Origin: Roseococcus suduntuyensis
GTDB taxonomy: Bacteria; Pseudomonadota; Alphaproteobacteria; Acetobacterales; Acetobacteraceae
Reading direction: 5' to 3'
DNA length: 64,000 nt
Assembly: GCF_014196305.1 (NCBI RefSeq)
Contig: NZ_JACIDJ010000003.1
Coordinates: forward strand, 248,001-312,000
Part shown: positions 60,892-64,000 of the stretch, in pieces
Layout of the letters: every line of letters begins with the position of its first letter
Numbering within the stretch: position 1 is the first letter of the stretch
The notes under the pieces: model-generated
What the model was told of the DNA's origin: nothing
Databases searched by the model: none
The model's input: the letters and a program-made list of their open reading frames with translations, nothing else
Program-made: the position numbers and the translations under genes

Positions 60892-62691
60892 TCAGGCCAC
60901 GCGGTGCCAGTCGCGCAGCAACCAGAGGGTATTTTCCCACCCGCTCAGCACCGGCCGCAGGTTCTTCAGATGGCCATTCACCAGGCGTTGATTCATCAGT
61001 GGGATGATGTGGTTGCTGCCCACCACCAGGTCATTCATGCGGATGAACATCGCCGCGCGCCGCACCGGGTCGAGTTCGCCTTCGGCCGCGCGGAACAGCG
61101 CGTCGTATTCGTCGCTGTGCCAGCGCGTGATGTTGCGGCCCTGCCACCGATTCTCCCGCGTGGACAGCTCCCACGACGTGAACTGATTCATGAAGAGCTG
61201 CGGGTCCGCCTGCGGCATGGTGGTGTTGTACATCTGGATGTCGGCGAAGAACTTCGTGTAGGTGTCCGGATTGCCGACATCGGCCGAGAAGAACACCGAC
61301 CCCACGACCGACTTCAGCTCGATATCAATGCCCGCGCGCAGCGCCGCCTGCTTCACGATGGCCTGGGTGCGCTGGCGCGGCGCGCTGACCGAGGTCTGGA
61401 ACACGAAGCGCAGCCGCACGCCATCCTTGGCGCGGATGCCGTCGCGCCCGCGCACCCAGCCCGCCGCGTCCAGCACCTCGTTCGCCTTCTCGATGCTGAA
61501 CTCCGGACGCGTGTTGGGCGAGGCGAAGCGCGGCGGCTGGTTCAGGAAATTCCCGGTGGCGACCCCGCCGCGGCCATAGATGAAGCGCTGCACGGAATCG
61601 CGGTCCACCAGCAATGCGATGGCCTGGCGCACGGCCGGGTCGCGGAAGGCGGGGTGCTGGGTGGAGGCATGGGCGCGTTCGCCATTCACCTCGACATTGG
61701 GGTCGGTGCGGTTGAGCTGGATGTGCTCGATGCCGCCGGTGGGCAGGTAGCTGACCACGCCGCGGCCCGCGGATTCCAGCCGGCGCAGCAGGTCATCCTC
61801 CACGCGCAGGCTCCAGGCGAAGTCGAAATCGCCGGTCTGCAGCACGGCCCGCGCGGCCGACGCCGCATCGCCCCCGCCCTTGATCTCCAGCGTGTCGAAG
61901 AAGGGGCGGTTCTCGGCGTGGTAGGTCGGGTTCAGCTCGCCCCGCAACGTGTCGCCGGGGGTGAAGCTCACGAAGCGGTAGGCGCCCGTGCCCACGGGGC
62001 GGAGGTTGGTCGGCGCGTCGCGCGAATTGGCGCCCACGAAATCCTGGAACTTGTGCTTCGGGATCAGCATCCCGCGCGAGGCCACGAAGGTGTCGGCCCA
62101 GAAGGGCGTGGGGCGCTCGAACTCCACGCGCACCGTGTGGTCATCCACCTTCACCACGTTCACGCCGCGATAGCTGCCCGAGGTGACGCCGGCGGTCGCG
62201 GGGTGGCGGCCATATTCCCAGTTGAACACCACGTCATCGGCCGAGAAATCCTGGCCGTCATGCCACTTCACGCCGCGCTTCAGCTTCCAGGTGACGGAGC
62301 GCCCATCCTCCGCCAGCCCGCCATTGTCCACGGAGGGGATCTCGGCCGCCAGGATGGGGTGCAGCGTGCCATCCGCGGCCCAGCCGGCCAGCGGCTCGTA
62401 GAAGACGCGCGCCGCGTCCTGGTTGGTGGTGCCGACGGCGAAATGCGGGTTCAGCAGCGTCTGCGCCTGCCAGTAGAGCACACGCAGCGGCCCGCCCCCG
62501 CCGCGGCGCGTGCCGGGATAGGGCGGCACGGCCTCGGGCGCGGTCTGGGCCGAGACGCCCGAGATGGCGAGAAGCTGCGTCGCCATCGGCGCGGTGAAGC
62601 CCACCGCCGCCATGCGCCGGACAAAGCCCCGGCGCGAGAGGGTGCCGCGCTTCACCCGGCCGATCAGTTCGCGCAGACCGTTTTCGTCCAT
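60892..62691 (-). CDS. Peptide-type ABC transporter substrate-binding protein, tandem copy 2 (Tat signal)
   Basis: 599 residues, a close paralogue of the downstream binding protein: same Tat motif (TLSRRGFVRRMAAVG), RVFYEPLAGWAADGTLHPILA, KRGVKWHDGQDFSADDV and IALLVDRDSVQRFIYGRGG, with differences concentrated in scattered positions through both lobes, so ligand range may differ. The 194-nt spacer between the two copies has no gene. The upstream M20 amidohydrolase ends 68 nt before its start. Confidence 0.91.
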   Translation of the reverse strand: MDENGLRELIGRVKRGTLSRRGFVRRMAAVGFTAPMATQLLAISGVSAQTAPEAVPPYPGTRRGGGGPLRVLYWQAQTLLNPHFAVGTTNQDAARVFYEPLAGWAADGTLHPILAAEIPSVDNGGLAEDGRSVTWKLKRGVKWHDGQDFSADDVVFNWEYGRHPATAGVTSGSYRGVNVVKVDDHTVRVEFERPTPFWADTFVASRGMLIPKHKFQDFVGANSRDAPTNLRPVGTGAYRFVSFTPGDTLRGELNPTYHAENRPFFDTLEIKGGGDAASAARAVLQTGDFDFAWSLRVEDDLLRRLESAGRGVVSYLPTGGIEHIQLNRTDPNVEVNGERAHASTQHPAFRDPAVRQAIALLVDRDSVQRFIYGRGGVATGNFLNQPPRFASPNTRPEFSIEKANEVLDAAGWVRGRDGIRAKDGVRLRFVFQTSVSAPRQRTQAIVKQAALRAGIDIELKSVVGSVFFSADVGNPDTYTKFFADIQMYNTTMPQADPQLFMNQFTSWELSTRENRWQGRNITRWHSDEYDALFRAAEGELDPVRRAAMFIRMNDLVVGSNHIIPLMNQRLVNGHLKNLRPVLSGWENTLWLLRDWHRVA

Positions 62692-62759
62692 GCCCGCCTC
62701 TCCCGAGATGTGTCTCCCGGGAAAGGCTAACGCATCGCGTCAGGCAGGAACCACTTCTT

Positions 62760-63953
62760 TCAGGCGCCGCGCAGTTCGTGATCCACGACGCTGACCCAGT
62801 AGGCGACGCCCAGCGGGATGATGTCGTCGTTGAAGTCGAAGTGCGGCGTGTGCAGGTTGGCGGAGGTGCCGTCCGGCCCATTGCCGCCGCCGATGAACAT
62901 GAAGGCGCCGGGCCGCTGCTCCAGCATCAGGGCGAAGTCCTCGGCCCCCGTCACCAGCGCGTTGTTGGTGTTCACCGCCGCATCGCCCACCAGCGCGCGG
63001 GCGGCGGCGGCGGCGACATCGGTCTGCTCGTCATGGTTCACGGTGGCCGGCGTGCCGCGGCGATAGGTGACCTCGGCCGTCACGCCATAGGAGGCGGCGA
63101 GGCCGTGCGCGAGTTCGCCGATGCGCCGCTCCAGCAGATCCCGGATGGCCGGCGTGTAGCTGCGCGCCGTGCCGGTGACGGTCATCTCCGCCGGCATGAC
63201 GTTGGCCGAGATGGGGGAACCACCCTGGATGGACCCCACGCTCAGCACCGCCGTCTCCACCGCCGGCACGTTGCGGCCGATGATGGTCTGAAGCGCGAGC
63301 ACAAAATGCGCCTGCACGATGGTGACGTCGGTGGCCAAATGCGGCGTCGAGCCACCATGCCCGCCCGTGCCCTTGAAGGTGACGATGAAGCGATCGGACG
63401 CCGCCAGCGCCGGCCCCTTGCGGATGGCGAAGCTGCCGGCCGGAATGGTGGGCTTGTTGTGCAGCCCATAGACGGCATCCACCGGGAAGCGCTCGAACAG
63501 CCCGTCGGCGATCATCGCCTTGGCGCCGCCCCGGCCTTCCTCGGCCGGCTGGAAGATCAGGTGGACGGTGCCGGCGAAATCCTTGTGCTGCGCCAGGTAG
63601 CGCGCCGCGCCCAGCAGCATGGTGGTGTGGCCGTCATGGCCGCAGGCGTGCATCAGCCCCTCATGCTTCGAGGCATAGGGCTTGCCCGTGGCCTCGGGGA
63701 TCTGCAGCGCGTCCATGTCGGCGCGCAGACCGATGACGCGCTGCCCAGGCCGCGTGCCCTTGATGGTGCCGACGACGCCGAGCTTGCCCACGCCCTCCGT
63801 CACCTCGATGCCCAGCGCGCGCAGTTCCTTCGCGACCAGCGCGGCGGTGCGGACCTCCTCCATGCCCAGTTCCGGGTGGGCGTGGATGTCCTGGCGGATG
63901 GCGGCCAGCTCGGGCTGCCATTGGCGCACGGTCTCGATGACGGAGGAATTCAT
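62760..63953 (-). CDS. M20 family metallopeptidase / amidohydrolase
   Basis: 397 residues of the HipO/AbgB-like M20D group: IRQDIHAHPELGMEEVRT at the N-terminus, metal-binding MHACGHDGHTTMLLGAARYLA (near residue 105), IFQPAEEGRGGAKAMI with the catalytic Glu pair, and TGAEDFALMLEQRPGAFMFIGG. It hydrolyses N-acyl or peptide-like amides in the cytoplasm. As first gene ahead of two peptide-binding proteins and dppBCDF it probably processes what the transporter brings in (inference). Start ATG 63953 has AGAGAGGCC upstream. Confidence 0.92.
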   Translation of the reverse strand: MNSSVIETVRQWQPELAAIRQDIHAHPELGMEEVRTAALVAKELRALGIEVTEGVGKLGVVGTIKGTRPGQRVIGLRADMDALQIPEATGKPYASKHEGLMHACGHDGHTTMLLGAARYLAQHKDFAGTVHLIFQPAEEGRGGAKAMIADGLFERFPVDAVYGLHNKPTIPAGSFAIRKGPALAASDRFIVTFKGTGGHGGSTPHLATDVTIVQAHFVLALQTIIGRNVPAVETAVLSVGSIQGGSPISANVMPAEMTVTGTARSYTPAIRDLLERRIGELAHGLAASYGVTAEVTYRRGTPATVNHDEQTDVAAAAARALVGDAAVNTNNALVTGAEDFALMLEQRPGAFMFIGGGNGPDGTSANLHTPHFDFNDDIIPLGVAYWVSVVDHELRGA

Positions 63954-63969
63954 GGGGCGGCCTCTCTTC

Positions 63970-63986
63970 GGCGGGAATGTCCCGCC
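63970..63986. other. Short inverted repeat upstream of the M20 gene
   Basis: GGCGGGA-ATG-TCCCGCC, 7-bp arms with a 3-nt centre, lies 17 nt before the M20 start. It could be an operator or leader hairpin; the window ends 14 nt later, so context is missing. Confidence 0.35.
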
Positions 63987-64000
63987 CAGGATGAACCCTT

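Noticed and set aside
1-64000. CRISPR arrays, tRNA or rRNA genes, prophage or transposase genes
   Set aside because: None could be recognised on either strand.

Overview
This is a GC-rich stretch (roughly 70% G+C by eye) from the chromosome of an alphaproteobacterium. It carries part of a photosynthesis gene cluster (bchCXYZ, pufBALMC and carotenoid genes) inside ordinary heterotroph chromosome. The gene set (a four-haem PufC, spirilloxanthin-type crt genes, cox-type maturation genes, a PhaR/phasin-type locus, aap and dpp ABC transporters, a TctC-type binding protein) fits an aerobic anoxygenic phototroph, most likely an Acetobacteraceae member of the Roseomonas/Roseococcus/Rubritepida kind. 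The family assignment is inference. PufL keeps His168, so Mg-bacteriochlorophyll rather than the Zn-bacteriochlorophyll of Acidiphilium is expected. No tRNA, rRNA, CRISPR array or transposase was found.

1-7 kb: a truncated thiolase with its DUF35 partner and an unknown protein on the plus strand face a minus-strand run of transporter, PEP mutase/isocitrate lyase family enzyme, histone-deacetylase-like protein, DUF192 and an SDR lacking the usual catalytic Tyr/Lys. 7-13 kb: a tightly overlapping plus-strand operon of CO-dehydrogenase/molybdenum-hydroxylase maturation genes (coxG, coxD, coxE, split xdhC, MPT-binding/cytidylyltransferase fusion, AhpD-like) without structural subunits. 13-18.3 kb: nitroreductase, then a Zur-like regulator divergent from hisI-cobW-GNAT-nitrilase-lpxB, whose genes overlap by 4 nt.

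18.3-38.9 kb: the photosynthesis region. crtE and the bchCXYZ-pufBALMC superoperon are preceded by perfect TGT-N12-ACA (PpsR/CrtJ) boxes, and a 12-bp hairpin separates pufA from pufL. After a terminator come a small membrane protein and crtI. Next is an unusual block: a crtD paralogue with a DUF2306-like membrane protein on the minus strand, divergent from cytochrome P450, an ATP-grasp ligase and a GNAT gene broken by an in-frame TGA. Then crtC-crtD and crtF diverge around another PpsR box. pufQ and crtB are not seen. The P450/ATP-grasp/DUF2306/second-CrtD block is the best candidate here for an undescribed system, possibly tailoring a carotenoid or another membrane lipid.

38.9-64 kb: a luciferase-like monooxygenase whose frame runs on through an array of hairpins into the next gene; a TctC binding protein; pgm, galU and a D-Ala-D-Ala carboxypeptidase with an Ala/Arg/Pro tail; a phasin gene behind two CTGC-N3-GCAG (PhaR-type) sites; clpS-clpA; an AhpD-like protein and a PglD-like acetyltransferase. 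On the minus strand follow a general amino-acid ABC transporter (aapJQMP) and a peptide-type ABC operon (M20 amidohydrolase, two tandem Tat-exported binding proteins, dppBCDF).
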